Source of the DNA: an uncultured Ignavibacteria bacterium
GTDB lineage: Bacteria; Bacteroidota; Ignavibacteria; Tepidaquicellales; Tepidaquicellaceae
NCBI GenBank assembly: GCA_937924675.1
Contig: CALEVL010000217.1
Span: forward strand, 1 to 36,950
DNA: 36,950 nucleotides
Direction: 5' to 3'
Shown here piece after piece: positions 25,518-34,665 of this stretch. The notes beneath the pieces are model-generated. The model ran no database searches, had not been told where the DNA came from, and worked only from the letters and a program-made list of their open reading frames with translations. Positions within the stretch are counted from its first letter, which is position 1. Every line of letters begins with the position of its first letter. Both the position numbers and the translations under genes were made by a program.

Positions 25518-27497
25518 ATGATTTCACTTAACGGAATATCAGTCAGGTACGGCTCAAAAGTATTGTTTGACGAAGTCTCTCTTCGAGTTTCAGGAAAGGA
25601 CAGGGTTTCACTTGTCGGTTCAAATGGCGCGGGAAAGTCAACCATGCTGAAGGTTATTGCAGGCATTAATACACCAGATTCCGGTGAAGTTGCGATTTCC
25701 AGACATACTACAATCGGATATCTTCCTCAGGAAGGTATTGAATATGAAGGCAAGACATTGTATGAAGAAGTATATTCTGCTGCCGGCGATATAAATAAGA
25801 TCCAGGAAGAAATGACTGCGGCTGAAAAAGAAATGTCTGAAATGACCGATACTACTTCAGATGAATTCATGGATCTTCTGAATGAATACGGAGAACTTCA
25901 GGAGAGATTTCAAATGCTTGACGGATTCAGACTAAAGTCAAAGATCGAAAAGATATTGATGGGACTTGGTTTCAGTGAGAGTGATATTCACAGAATGACC
26001 GATGAGTTCAGCGGCGGGTGGCAGATGCGTATCGCACTCGCTAAACTTCTTTTATCCAATCCGTCAATTTTGCTGCTTGATGAACCTACAAATCACTTAG
26101 ACATTGAATCGTTGATTTGGGTGGAAAGCTATCTCAAAAGCTACATGGGAGCAATTGTACTTGTATCGCATGACAGAAGTTTTCTGGATAACATTTCTGA
26201 CAGGACAGTTGAGATTTCTTTGGGGAATGTTACGGAGTATTCAGGAAATTATTCCTTCTATAAAAAAGAAAAGGAGATCCGCAAAGAACTCCTTGAAAAC
26301 CAATTCAACAACCAGCAGAATTATCTAAAGCAGCAGGAAAAATTCATAGAAAGATTCAGATATAAATCAACTAAGGCAAGAGCGGTTCAGAGCAGGATCA
26401 AACTTCTAGAAAAGATGGATAAGATTGAGCTAGAAGATGAAGAGTCAACAGTAAAGTTCTCATTTCCTCCCGCCACACATTCGGGCAAAGTTGCAATAGA
26501 GATTGAAGGGCTTACAAAGAACTATGACGGCAAGCATAATGTATTGGAGAATATTGATCTTCTGATAAGCCGCGGAGAAAAGATCTGTCTTGTAGGAGTT
26601 AACGGTGCAGGAAAATCAACTCTGACCAGAATAATTGCAGGGCTTGAACCTTTCAATTCCGGAGTTGTAAAAGACGGTCATCTTGTCGAGAAGAAGTTTT
26701 ACGCTCAGAATCAGGCAGAAACTCTTGACCACAGCAGAACCGTACTTGAGACAATGGAATTATCTTCAACAGGCGAGATCACTAAGAATTTGAGATCGAT
26801 ACTTGGAAGCTTTCTGTTCAGGGGTGATGATGTATTTAAAAAGGTAGGTGTTCTTTCCGGTGGAGAGAAATCACGGCTGGCACTTGCCAAGATGCTAATT
26901 GAACCATCGAATTTTCTGATCCTCGATGAGCCAACTAACCACCTGGATATGCGCTCGAAAGAAGTATTGATGAACGCACTTAAAAAGTATGAAGGTACGG
27001 TTCTTATTGTTTCGCACGACAGAGAATTCATAGATGGCATTGTAAACAAAGTTGTTGAAGTGAAAGGCAAGAAGATCAGATCATACAATGGCAATGCAAA
27101 GGACTATCTTGAAGCAAAGGAGAAGGAACTGCTTTCGAAGAAAGCTGAGGATGTTCAATTGTCAAAACATGAGACTTATCGAGTTGATGAACCGGCAGAA
27201 AAGAAAATTTCCGGACATGAGCTGAAGAAGAAAAAAAAGGAGTACGGCAAACTCACACAACCTGTAAAATCAAAGATCAAAGAGTTGGAAGAAAAGGCAG
27301 CATCTCTTGAAAAGAAAATTGCTGAGCTTGAAAAGATCATGAGCAGTGACAGTTTTTATAGCGGGTCTCATGACATCATAAAGAGAACGAAAGAATATAA
27401 CGATTTAAAGGAGAGTGTAAAAAGTGTATATTCTCAATGGGAAGAACAGACTTCTTACCTGTCTGAAATTGAAGCAAAGCTACTAATTGAAAACTAA
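25518..27497 (+). CDS. ABC-F family ATPase (ribosome-associated, Uup/YdiF-like)
   Basis: A 660-residue soluble protein with two ABC domains and no membrane segment, so it belongs to ABC-F, which acts on the ribosome rather than in transport. Domain 1: GSNGAGKST (~35), EFSGGWQMR (~163), LLLDEPTNHLD (~186). A charged helical linker (~240-300, QQEKFIERFRYKSTKARAVQSR) corresponds to the P-site-tRNA-interaction arm. Domain 2: GVNGAGKST (~362), LSGGEKSRL (~450), LILDEPTNHLD (~470). The C-terminus (~560-660) is a lysine-rich coiled coil as in Uup-type members. ATG 25518 is chosen over TTG 25512 because MISLNGISVRYG is the usual family start. The two Walker sets are complete, so it should hydrolyse ATP. 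No resistance role is indicated. Confidence 0.93.
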   Translation: MISLNGISVRYGSKVLFDEVSLRVSGKDRVSLVGSNGAGKSTMLKVIAGINTPDSGEVAISRHTTIGYLPQEGIEYEGKTLYEEVYSAAGDINKIQEEMTAAEKEMSEMTDTTSDEFMDLLNEYGELQERFQMLDGFRLKSKIEKILMGLGFSESDIHRMTDEFSGGWQMRIALAKLLLSNPSILLLDEPTNHLDIESLIWVESYLKSYMGAIVLVSHDRSFLDNISDRTVEISLGNVTEYSGNYSFYKKEKEIRKELLENQFNNQQNYLKQQEKFIERFRYKSTKARAVQSRIKLLEKMDKIELEDEESTVKFSFPPATHSGKVAIEIEGLTKNYDGKHNVLENIDLLISRGEKICLVGVNGAGKSTLTRIIAGLEPFNSGVVKDGHLVEKKFYAQNQAETLDHSRTVLETMELSSTGEITKNLRSILGSFLFRGDDVFKKVGVLSGGEKSRLALAKMLIEPSNFLILDEPTNHLDMRSKEVLMNALKKYEGTVLIVSHDREFIDGIVNKVVEVKGKKIRSYNGNAKDYLEAKEKELLSKKAEDVQLSKHETYRVDEPAEKKISGHELKKKKKEYGKLTQPVKSKIKELEEKAASLEKKIAELEKIMSSDSFYSGSHDIIKRTKEYNDLKESVKSVYSQWEEQTSYLSEIEAKLLIEN

Positions 27498-27512
27498 ACT
27501 TAAATCCGGAAA

Positions 27513-28259
27513 ATGAAAAACTTTATTCTAACAATCTTGCTTTTTGCATTAAGCATCATCTCAGCAAAGGATTCCCTTTCAAATGATGGTTCATTTCCAA
27601 AACTTTCACTGAACGGACCAAAGGAAGATTATTCCGCTTACATTAAAGAAAGAGACTATGAGAAGGCAAAGTCGGATGAAATGGAAAGAACAGGAGAGTA
27701 CAGTCTTTTCTACATCGACTTTCATCTTGGATATGGATCAACAAGTCCCGGATATGATGTAAACAGCGGTGTTAGCGGTGTTAAGTCTGAATCAAAAGGC
27801 GGCTTAACTACCGGCGCGTTTCTTACGGTCACACTGTTTGATATGCTGAATCTGACCACCGGACTTGATTTTACTAAGAAGAACTTTGGAGTTACTGCAG
27901 ATTCACTCTTAACTCAGCCTGAACCCGAGAGTATTTCCAATAGTTTTTTCAATATTCCCATAATGTTCAATTTTGGCGGTCAGTTGTCTGATAATGTTGG
28001 CGTCAATCTTTCGGCAGGTCCTTACTTTGGATTTCTTATAGGCGGGAATAATAATATTGAGGATTATGGTCTGAAGAACTTTGACTTTGGAATTAATGCA
28101 ACGCTTACAGGGGATTATGCTCTGAACCAGTTTATAGGAGTAATCCTTGGAGTCGGAGCACAATTTGGCGGTCTTAATAATCTGGGTAGCACGGCAAGTC
28201 TATCTAATATAAAGACTACTAACTGGAATGGTTTCACAGGACTTCGGGTTGGTTTATAA
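27513..28259 (+). CDS. Outer-membrane beta-barrel protein (PorT/OMP_b-brl-like)
   Basis: A 248-residue protein with a signal peptide ending ISAKD (~19). A short charged segment (~30-65, KEDYSAYIKERDYEKAKSDEMER) is followed by an eight-to-ten-strand barrel pattern (FYIDFHLGYGSTS, GAFLTVTLFDMLNLTTGLDFTKK, FNIPIMFNFGGQLSDNVGVNLSAGPYFGFLIGG, FIGVILGVGAQFGGL, GFTGLRVGL). The layout fits the small barrels commonly annotated as outer membrane beta-barrel proteins in Bacteroidota. It starts 15 nt after the ABC-F stop and is followed by a terminator, so the two form one transcription unit. No specific function. Confidence 0.8.
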   Translation: MKNFILTILLFALSIISAKDSLSNDGSFPKLSLNGPKEDYSAYIKERDYEKAKSDEMERTGEYSLFYIDFHLGYGSTSPGYDVNSGVSGVKSESKGGLTTGAFLTVTLFDMLNLTTGLDFTKKNFGVTADSLLTQPEPESISNSFFNIPIMFNFGGQLSDNVGVNLSAGPYFGFLIGGNNNIEDYGLKNFDFGINATLTGDYALNQFIGVILGVGAQFGGLNNLGSTASLSNIKTTNWNGFTGLRVGL

Positions 28260-28278
28260 AATTGACTGAAAACTCTTT

Positions 28279-28316
28279 AGCCGCTGATGATCATTTTCAT
28301 CAGTGGCTTTTTCTTT
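28279..28316 (+). terminator. Intrinsic terminator after beta-barrel gene
   Basis: A 12-bp stem (28279-28290 with 28297-28308, one G-U) with a 6-nt loop, followed by TTTTTCTTT. It separates the ABC-F unit from the glycan cassette. Confidence 0.92.
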
Positions 28317-28382
28317 GATACCTGCGAGATCTTTTGTGTGGTATAATACTGTGGTTTAATTTATCCTTACATATGAATATAT

Positions 28383-29996
28383 TTGCCGACCGTGTCTAAA
28401 AAAATTCAACAAAAGAAACTGCAGCAGATTCAAACGCAATCTACTGACTGGGATGCTTTAATCTCAAAGTATTTCTGGCTGGTTATACCTGTGTTTGCAA
28501 TCATTTATTATTTAAGCAGCAAATACTCACCGGGCTTTTACCAGGATGATGAGATCGGGCATTTCATCAACATGAAGGAGTTCTGGAACGATCCTTTTGT
28601 CATTCTGGGTAACTGGCCCAAGCCGGGCTACAAACTCTTCATGGTAGTTCCGTCATTGTTCGGTTATGAGACAGTCCTTTTTTTCAATGCGCTGATAGCC
28701 TCGTCAACAGTCTATCTTACATATAAGCTGATAAAGGCCTATGATTTAAGTTACGCCTTCTTTGGCGCATTGGTCCTTGCGTTCCAGCCGTTGTTCTTTG
28801 ATCTTTCATTCAGATCTTATGCTGAGATCTTTACTGCCTTTCTTATAGTTTTGATGATTTTGCTCTACAAGAAAGAGCATTACATCTGGGCAGCTCTAAC
28901 TTGCGGTTACATATTCACTGTAAGGCAAGAAGCTGCTCTGATTGGTATTGCTATGGCTGTCATGTTGTTTGGAAAAAAGCAATATGTTGCAATAATAATG
29001 CTGGGGGTATTTCCTTTCCTCTTCAACCTGTTCGGATTTTTTAAGAGCGGAGATATTCTTTATGTTATCACTGAGATGAACACTCTCGGCGCAATGTACT
29101 TCGGCGGAGACAAGAGAGGATTCTTTCATTATTTCAAGGTCTATATCTATATAATTGGTCCTGTTTGTTTGACTCTGTTTCTCCTGGGCTTTTGGGGCTT
29201 CTTTTCTGATACTTCAAAGTTTAAAGATTACTTTAACAAGTACTCTTTGCCATATATTGTTTTTGTCATCACATTTCTTGTTCAGGCAATGCTAATGGTA
29301 TGGGGTACAAATCCCGGAACCTGGAGATACCTGCTGCATATCTCTCCGCTTGCCGCTTTTTTCGCTACTGTCGGGCTCAATAACCTTGCTGTTCAGAGCT
29401 TCCGGAAAACGGCTTATATTATTTTTGGAGCATTGGCATTCTTCACACTTGTTTTTCTATCAAAGGATTCGAACGGGCTTGATCTGCTTGATACAGCGGA
29501 ATACGGAAAACTTGCTGTAGTGGCAGTAACTGCGGTTCTTGCAATAGCATTGTTCAACAAGGACAGGAGATCTTACCTGAATAAGCTTTCCGGCATTTTG
29601 ATTCTATTGTCTGCTGCATATTTGTTTATGAGCTTTAAGCCGAGAGAATATTCACCGGAAAACCTTGCGGTTAAGCAAATGGGTGCTTTCCTGGCAGGTT
29701 CGGAATTCGACAATAAGAAAATTGTGGTAACTACCCAAACGTCAAGCCCTGTGTTTTTATTTGGAGATTTTTCCGCTGAAAGAAAGAAAAATTTTGTGCA
29801 TCTGAATTCCAAAAATCTGGCCAATGCAGTAAAGGGAGATATTATAGTTTGGGATTCCCATTACGGTTACAGGCCTGAGTATGACAATGACGTAAAGTTT
29901 GAAATATTACAAAGAGATACTACACTAAAACTTCTGAATCAGTTTGCCTCTTCAGATAAACGCTATCAGGCATTTGTTTTTGAAAAAGTGAATTAA
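28383..29996 (+). CDS. Polytopic GT-C-type glycosyltransferase-like membrane protein
   Basis: About 537 residues with ten or more hydrophobic segments spread from ~30 to ~425, then a soluble C-terminal domain (~430-537). The first loop after membrane segment 1 carries YQDDEIGH (~56), matching the acidic DD/DE motif of the GT-C superfamily (ArnT/PMT/GT39 and relatives), which use polyprenyl-phosphate-linked sugars at the outer face of the inner membrane. The start is TTG at 28383; GTG at 28392 (MSKKIQQK) is equally possible. It heads a tightly packed cassette with a methyltransferase, an epimerase and a DPM1-like GT2, which could supply its lipid-linked donor. The acceptor is unknown, and the exact family is uncertain. 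Confidence 0.78.
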   Translation: MPTVSKKIQQKKLQQIQTQSTDWDALISKYFWLVIPVFAIIYYLSSKYSPGFYQDDEIGHFINMKEFWNDPFVILGNWPKPGYKLFMVVPSLFGYETVLFFNALIASSTVYLTYKLIKAYDLSYAFFGALVLAFQPLFFDLSFRSYAEIFTAFLIVLMILLYKKEHYIWAALTCGYIFTVRQEAALIGIAMAVMLFGKKQYVAIIMLGVFPFLFNLFGFFKSGDILYVITEMNTLGAMYFGGDKRGFFHYFKVYIYIIGPVCLTLFLLGFWGFFSDTSKFKDYFNKYSLPYIVFVITFLVQAMLMVWGTNPGTWRYLLHISPLAAFFATVGLNNLAVQSFRKTAYIIFGALAFFTLVFLSKDSNGLDLLDTAEYGKLAVVAVTAVLAIALFNKDRRSYLNKLSGILILLSAAYLFMSFKPREYSPENLAVKQMGAFLAGSEFDNKKIVVTTQTSSPVFLFGDFSAERKKNFVHLNSKNLANAVKGDIIVWDSHYGYRPEYDNDVKFEILQRDTTLKLLNQFASSDKRYQAFVFEKVN

Positions 29997-30011
29997 AGAA
30001 AAATTAAACAG

Positions 30012-30710
30012 ATGAAACCAAATAAGGAAAATTTTGAGCAATGGAATGAGAACCTTGCTGAGAAACATGATCTTGATAAGTTCTATAACCATCCCAACTT
30101 TGCATTCAGATATATTGAGCAAAAGAGAATTTCGAAACTGATTGAGCTTGCAGAAATTAAATCATCAGACAAAGTACTTGAAGTCGGTTGCGGTGCAGGT
30201 CATATCCTCGAGCAGATTAAGAAAGGTGAGCTTTATGGAATTGACATCGCCGATATACAGATTCAGCGTGCAAGAAAAAGACTTGGCGAAAAAGTTGTTC
30301 TTTCCAAGGCGCCGGGGGAAAAGATTCCTTATGATGACAAGTTTTTTGATAAGATACTGTGCTCTGAAGTGATAGAGCATGTTCTCGATCCGAGAGAAGT
30401 GCTTAAGGAAATGTCACGAGTGTTAAAAGATGACGGAATACTTTCTTTGTCAATTCCAAATGAGGATGTGATCAACTCTACAAAGAGATTTCTTAAGAAG
30501 ACCGGTCTTATCAAGCTTATTGACAGCAAGAAGGATACTGAAGGATGGGAACTTGCCGCAAAAGACAATTTGGATGAATGGCATCTGCACAGTTTTTCGC
30601 TTGCACTTGCAGAGAAATTTTCATCGGGAATATTCAAGATAACTTCCGTTGCTAAGATCCCGAATGCTGTATTCCCTGCAAGGTTTGTAATACAATATAA
30701 GAAGGTCTGA
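30012..30710 (+). CDS. Class I SAM-dependent methyltransferase
   Basis: A 232-residue cytoplasmic protein of the Methyltransf_11 type. Motif I is VLEVGCGAGHILEQI (~56-70) with the acidic end of strand 2 in YGIDIAD (~77-83). FDKILCSEVIEHVLDPREVLKEMSRVLKDDG (~116-146) gives motifs post-I to III, followed by GILSLSIPNED. It starts 15 nt after the GT-C gene and ends 2 nt before the epimerase gene. Context suggests methylation of a sugar or glycolipid intermediate; the substrate cannot be read. Confidence 0.9.
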   Translation: MKPNKENFEQWNENLAEKHDLDKFYNHPNFAFRYIEQKRISKLIELAEIKSSDKVLEVGCGAGHILEQIKKGELYGIDIADIQIQRARKRLGEKVVLSKAPGEKIPYDDKFFDKILCSEVIEHVLDPREVLKEMSRVLKDDGILSLSIPNEDVINSTKRFLKKTGLIKLIDSKKDTEGWELAAKDNLDEWHLHSFSLALAEKFSSGIFKITSVAKIPNAVFPARFVIQYKKV

Positions 30711-30712
30711 AC

Positions 30713-31660
30713 TTGTCCTCTTCGAAAAAATCCTGTATAGTCTATGGCGGAGGCGGTTTCATAGGCTCTCATCTTGTTGATGAACTGCTTTCTAAAGGTT
30801 ATGAAGTAACGGTTTTTGACAAGCTCAATTTTTCAAAAGGGAATCTTGAACCCGCTATTGACCGGATCAAGATAATTGAAGGTGATTTCAATAATGTAAT
30901 TGACATCAGGAATTCACTGAAGAATATAGATTACGTCTTTCATCTTGTCAGTTCAACACTTCCCGCAGGTTCTAATGATAATCCTGTTTATGATGCTGAG
31001 ACAAATCTTATTTCATCACTAAAGCTGTTCAAAGAATGTGTTGACCAGAAGATAGTGAAAGTAATATTCTTGTCTTCCGGAGGAACTGTTTATGGAGTTC
31101 CAACTACTGTTCCGATAGGGGAAGATCATCCGACAAAACCTATCTGCTCTTACGGCATCATAAAGAAGTCCATTGAAGATTACTTGTATCTCTTCAATCA
31201 GATCCACGGACTTGACTACTGCATTTTCAGGCTATCGAATCCTTACGGTGAAAGACAAAATCCTAAAGCAGCTCAGGGCGCCATAGCCGTTTTCCTGAAT
31301 AAAATAATGAGAAACGAGGAAATTGTGATCTGGGGTGATGGTGAAGTAGTTCGTGATTATATCTATATCAAAGATGCTGCAAGGGCTCTCGTAAAGTCAC
31401 TTAATATTAATTCGCAGTGCAAGTTGTTCAATCTTTCCGCCGGCAAAGGATACTCTCTGAATCAGATCATTGAAGCAATAAAGCATGTTACCGGAAAGGG
31501 AGTAGTTAATTTAGTTTATCAAGACAAGAGAAGTTTTGACGTTCCGGTAAGTATTCTTGATAACTCTTTGATTGTCAGGGAGCTTGACTGGAAGCCGGAA
31601 ACTGCACTAACGGCTGGCTTAGAGGCAACTCATAAATATTTGAGTGATCTGAATGACTGA
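30713..31660 (+). CDS. NAD-dependent sugar-nucleotide epimerase/dehydratase (SDR, GalE-like)
   Basis: A 315-residue extended short-chain dehydrogenase. The NAD-binding site is YGGGGFIGSHLVDEL (~9-23), with the acidic residue in TVFDKL ending strand 2. The catalytic Ser lies in FLSSGGTVYG (~120) and the YxxxK pair in YGIIKKS (~145). FRLSNPYGERQNP (~168) and VVRDYIYIKDAARAL (~222) are typical of UDP-glucose 4-epimerase-like members. The start is TTG at 30713, two bases after the previous stop, and the stop overlaps the next gene by 8 nt. The exact sugar is not determined: 4-epimerase or dehydratase activity is possible. Confidence 0.9.
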   Translation: MSSSKKSCIVYGGGGFIGSHLVDELLSKGYEVTVFDKLNFSKGNLEPAIDRIKIIEGDFNNVIDIRNSLKNIDYVFHLVSSTLPAGSNDNPVYDAETNLISSLKLFKECVDQKIVKVIFLSSGGTVYGVPTTVPIGEDHPTKPICSYGIIKKSIEDYLYLFNQIHGLDYCIFRLSNPYGERQNPKAAQGAIAVFLNKIMRNEEIVIWGDGEVVRDYIYIKDAARALVKSLNINSQCKLFNLSAGKGYSLNQIIEAIKHVTGKGVVNLVYQDKRSFDVPVSILDNSLIVRELDWKPETALTAGLEATHKYLSDLND

Positions 31661-32390
31661 CAATTCCAACATTACTCTTAGCGTGTTCTTTCCTGCATAT
31701 TACGATGAGAAAAATATCGGAAAGGTTGTTGACTCGGCAATAAAAGTTCTTGATGAACTTAAGCTTAAGGATTATGAGATAACAATTATTGAAGACGGGA
31801 GTCCTGATAAGACAGATGAAGTTGCCGATGAACTGGCCAGAAAATATGAAAAGGTGAGTGTTATTCATCACGAGAAAAATCTTGGCTATGGAGCAACACT
31901 TAGAGACGGATTCATGAATGCTAAGATGGATTATGTCTTTTATACAGACGGAGACAATCAATTTGATCTTCAGGAGCTTAAGAAATTTGTTGCGCTCATA
32001 CCTTATACAGACATTGTAGTCGGCTATCGAAAGAGAAAACAATATTCAACTTACAGAAAAGTAACTTCATTGGTCTATAATTTTGTTCTTAGATTCTTAT
32101 TTGATATTGACTATGTGGATGTTGATTGTGCATTCAAACTTATCAAGACCGATCTTTTTAAGAAGATAAAGATTGACTCAGTAGATGCGTTCATTGATGC
32201 TGAAATCCTATTAAAGGCAAAGCAGCTTGGATATTCATCCACTGAGATAGGAGTAAAGCACTTGCCGCGCGTTGATGGAATATCAACCGGTGCAAGGCCA
32301 TCAGTTATATTCAGAACTATTAAGGAGATTACGGAATACAGGAAAGAATATCAAAGTCAGCTAAACAAACAGTATACTTCAGGTTCTTAG
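31653..32390 (+). CDS. DPM1-like family-2 glycosyltransferase (polyprenyl-phosphate sugar synthase type)
   Basis: A 245-residue GT-A enzyme without membrane segments. VFFPAYYDEKNIGKVV (~11-26), IIEDGSPDKTDEVADEL (~46-62), EKNLGYGATLRDGF (~73-86) and the DxD-type YTDGDNQFD (~95-103) are the hallmarks of the DPM1/DPG-synthase group, which transfers a hexose from a nucleotide sugar to a polyprenyl phosphate. RVDGISTGARPS (~209-220) fits the end of the fold. The ATG lies 8 nt inside the epimerase gene. It may feed the GT-C protein at 28383. Its end overlaps by 4 nt, tail to tail, with the copper ATPase gene on the other strand. Confidence 0.88.
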   Translation: MTDNSNITLSVFFPAYYDEKNIGKVVDSAIKVLDELKLKDYEITIIEDGSPDKTDEVADELARKYEKVSVIHHEKNLGYGATLRDGFMNAKMDYVFYTDGDNQFDLQELKKFVALIPYTDIVVGYRKRKQYSTYRKVTSLVYNFVLRFLFDIDYVDVDCAFKLIKTDLFKKIKIDSVDAFIDAEILLKAKQLGYSSTEIGVKHLPRVDGISTGARPSVIFRTIKEITEYRKEYQSQLNKQYTSGS

Positions 32391-34663
32391 CCGTCTATCT
32401 TCACGTACTTAAGCCTCAGAGAATTCCCAAGCACAGTAACAACATCGCTGAAAGCCATAAGCATTGCTGCCATTACTGGACCGATAACAATACCGAACGG
32501 AACAAATAAACCCGCAGCTATTGGTATGGCAAGGGCATTATAGAAAAATGCCCAAAAGAAATTTTCCTTTATAACAGTTACCGTCTTTTTCGAGATGTTG
32601 ATTGCTTTAAGCAGATTGTTCAGATCATCTTTAACGAGAATTACATCTGCTGAATCTATTGCAATGTCCTGACCTGCGCCAACTGCTATTCCAACATTTG
32701 CCTTAGCAAGAGAAGGTGCATCATTTATTCCGTCTCCTACCATGCCAACGTTTCTGCTCTTAGACTGCAAAGCAGTTACGATTTTTTCCTTCTCTTCCGG
32801 AAGTGTTCGTGAAGAGTAGTCTGCTATATCAAGTTCAAGTGCTACTCTTCTTGCAGCAGAATCATTATCACCTGAGATCATAAATATTTCAATACCCCTC
32901 TTCTTCAATTGCTTTATTACGCTCGCCGCATTTTCTTTTATCTCATCATCGATCTCAACTACTCCTGCAATCTCTCCGTTTATGCCGATAAAGAGATTGC
33001 TCTTGCTTGCTTCAAAAATAATGTTTGAAAATGATATGCCGTTTTTTTTGAGAAAATTTTCATTGCCTATTACAAGTTGCTTTTCATTTACATCAGCTTT
33101 AACTCCAAGCCCCGGTTCAGATTGAAAATCTTTGACCATGAACTGCTTGGTAATATTATTATCAAGAGCATACTTCACTATGGACTTTGCAATAGGATGT
33201 GAAGAATGTTTCTCCAGCGAGTAGATATATTTGAGAATTTGTTCATTTGTATAACCGTTGAATACATAGACATTCTTAACTTTGATCTCACCGGTTGTCA
33301 AAGTGCCGGTCTTGTCAAAACACATTGTGTTTACTTTCATCAGGTTTTCAATTCCGTCGATATTGTTGAACAAAATCCCGTTCTCAGCGGCTCTTCCGAC
33401 TCCGAGCACAATTGCGATTGGTGATGCAAGTCCCAATGCACAAGGACAGGCAATTATCAGTACGGAAACTGCAAACAAAAGAGACTTATCAAATTGTGTG
33501 TTTAAGACAAAGTACCATACAGCAAATGTAACAATGGAAATAAGTATTACAACCGGAACGAAAACCGACGAAATTTTATCCGCAAGTTTCTGGATCTTTG
33601 GCTTTTGTGCCGAAGCGTCTTTCACAAGTGAAATGATGCGCGAGAGCATTGTGTCATTTCCAACCTTCTCGGCCACCATTTTAAGAAAACCATTCTTCAG
33701 CACGGTGCCGCTCATCAATGGATCACCAACGGATTTTTCAATAGGAAGACTTTCTCCGGTCATTGCGCTTTCATCAACAACCCCGAATCCTTCGATTAGG
33801 GAACCGTCAACAGGTATCTTGTCTCCGGTTTTTACAATTACAATATCATTCAGCTTTACTTTCTTAAAAGGTATGAACAGTTCATTCCCGTCCCGAATGA
33901 CATTAACTACTTTTGACTGCAGATCCTTCAGCTTTTTTATTGAAGTCTGCGTTCTGGATTTCAAGACTGCTTCAAGATAATTTCCGATCAGAATGAAAGT
34001 AATTATCATTGCAGCAGTTTCAAAATAGACATCCTTGGTTCCGTTAAGAGCCGAAATATTCAATGCGAAAATTGTGTTGGCTGCAATGGCACTGCTGTAA
34101 AAGAAAGATGAAAGACTTCCGAGTGAAATGAGCGTATTCATATCAAACTTCTTGCTTTTGAGTGAATTGTAAGTTCCCCGGATAAATTTTTCACCGCACC
34201 AGAATATCACAACTGATGAAAGAGCAAAAAGAATTGTCAATACGACTTTCTCGGGAAGATGTATGTATGGTATCTGAAAATGATCTTTCATGCTAAGCAG
34301 CATAATAATCACAGAGAGGAAGGCCGACACATAAATCTTAAGTCTTAGCGTTTGGAGACTCTTGCGGCGCGTGATGTCAGCTTCATATTCGTCATCATCT
34401 GACGATACTCCAAATCCAAGTGACTCCACTAGTTTCCTTATCTGTGCCCTTTCAATGACTGTCGGCTGATGTGTTACTCCGCAAATTTCTGAAGCGAAAT
34501 TAATTTCAACAGACTTAATGCCGTTAGTTTTTTCAAGGTATGATTTAATGCTTTGTGCACATCCCGAACAGTTCATACCGATCACATCAAACTCATACAA
34601 CTCTTCATTGTCCAATGATCTTTTGAATGTAACCTTTTCGGATGTGTTTGCAGAATTTTGCAT
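32387..34663 (-). CDS. copA: Copper-translocating P1B-type ATPase
   Basis: A 758-residue membrane pump. One N-terminal heavy-metal-associated domain with GMNCSGC (Cys32, Cys35) is followed by four hydrophobic segments (~110-245), the actuator loop TGES (~303), the metal-gating CPC in CPCALGLASP (~406), the phosphorylated Asp in DKTGTLT (~452), the HP motif in SSHPIAKS (~495), and the hinge GDGINDAPSLAKANVGIAVG (~643). Two C-terminal membrane segments end in MLMAFSDVVTVLGNSLRL, with the M and S typical of Cu(I) (P1B-1) pumps. All core residues are present. It starts 2 nt after folP. The short spacing suggests metG-folP-copA form one transcription unit rather than a copper-regulated gene; no CopY or CsoR gene is nearby. 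Confidence 0.96.
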   Translation of the reverse strand: MQNSANTSEKVTFKRSLDNEELYEFDVIGMNCSGCAQSIKSYLEKTNGIKSVEINFASEICGVTHQPTVIERAQIRKLVESLGFGVSSDDDEYEADITRRKSLQTLRLKIYVSAFLSVIIMLLSMKDHFQIPYIHLPEKVVLTILFALSSVVIFWCGEKFIRGTYNSLKSKKFDMNTLISLGSLSSFFYSSAIAANTIFALNISALNGTKDVYFETAAMIITFILIGNYLEAVLKSRTQTSIKKLKDLQSKVVNVIRDGNELFIPFKKVKLNDIVIVKTGDKIPVDGSLIEGFGVVDESAMTGESLPIEKSVGDPLMSGTVLKNGFLKMVAEKVGNDTMLSRIISLVKDASAQKPKIQKLADKISSVFVPVVILISIVTFAVWYFVLNTQFDKSLLFAVSVLIIACPCALGLASPIAIVLGVGRAAENGILFNNIDGIENLMKVNTMCFDKTGTLTTGEIKVKNVYVFNGYTNEQILKYIYSLEKHSSHPIAKSIVKYALDNNITKQFMVKDFQSEPGLGVKADVNEKQLVIGNENFLKKNGISFSNIIFEASKSNLFIGINGEIAGVVEIDDEIKENAASVIKQLKKRGIEIFMISGDNDSAARRVALELDIADYSSRTLPEEKEKIVTALQSKSRNVGMVGDGINDAPSLAKANVGIAVGAGQDIAIDSADVILVKDDLNNLLKAINISKKTVTVIKENFFWAFFYNALAIPIAAGLFVPFGIVIGPVMAAMLMAFSDVVTVLGNSLRLKYVKIDG

Positions 34664-34665
34664 TT

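Noticed and set aside
28342..28385. TATAAT at 28342-28347 and TATATTTG at 28378-28385 as promoters of the glycan cassette
   Set aside because: TATAAT has TTGATA 21 nt upstream, too far, and sigma-70 E. coli-type boxes are not expected. TATATTTG overlaps the predicted start and has no TTG at suitable spacing.
33282..33980. Long open frame (232 codons) on the plus strand inside the copper ATPase gene
   Set aside because: It is antisense to the conserved catalytic core of the ATPase, has no recognisable motif, and its composition follows the codon structure of the real gene.
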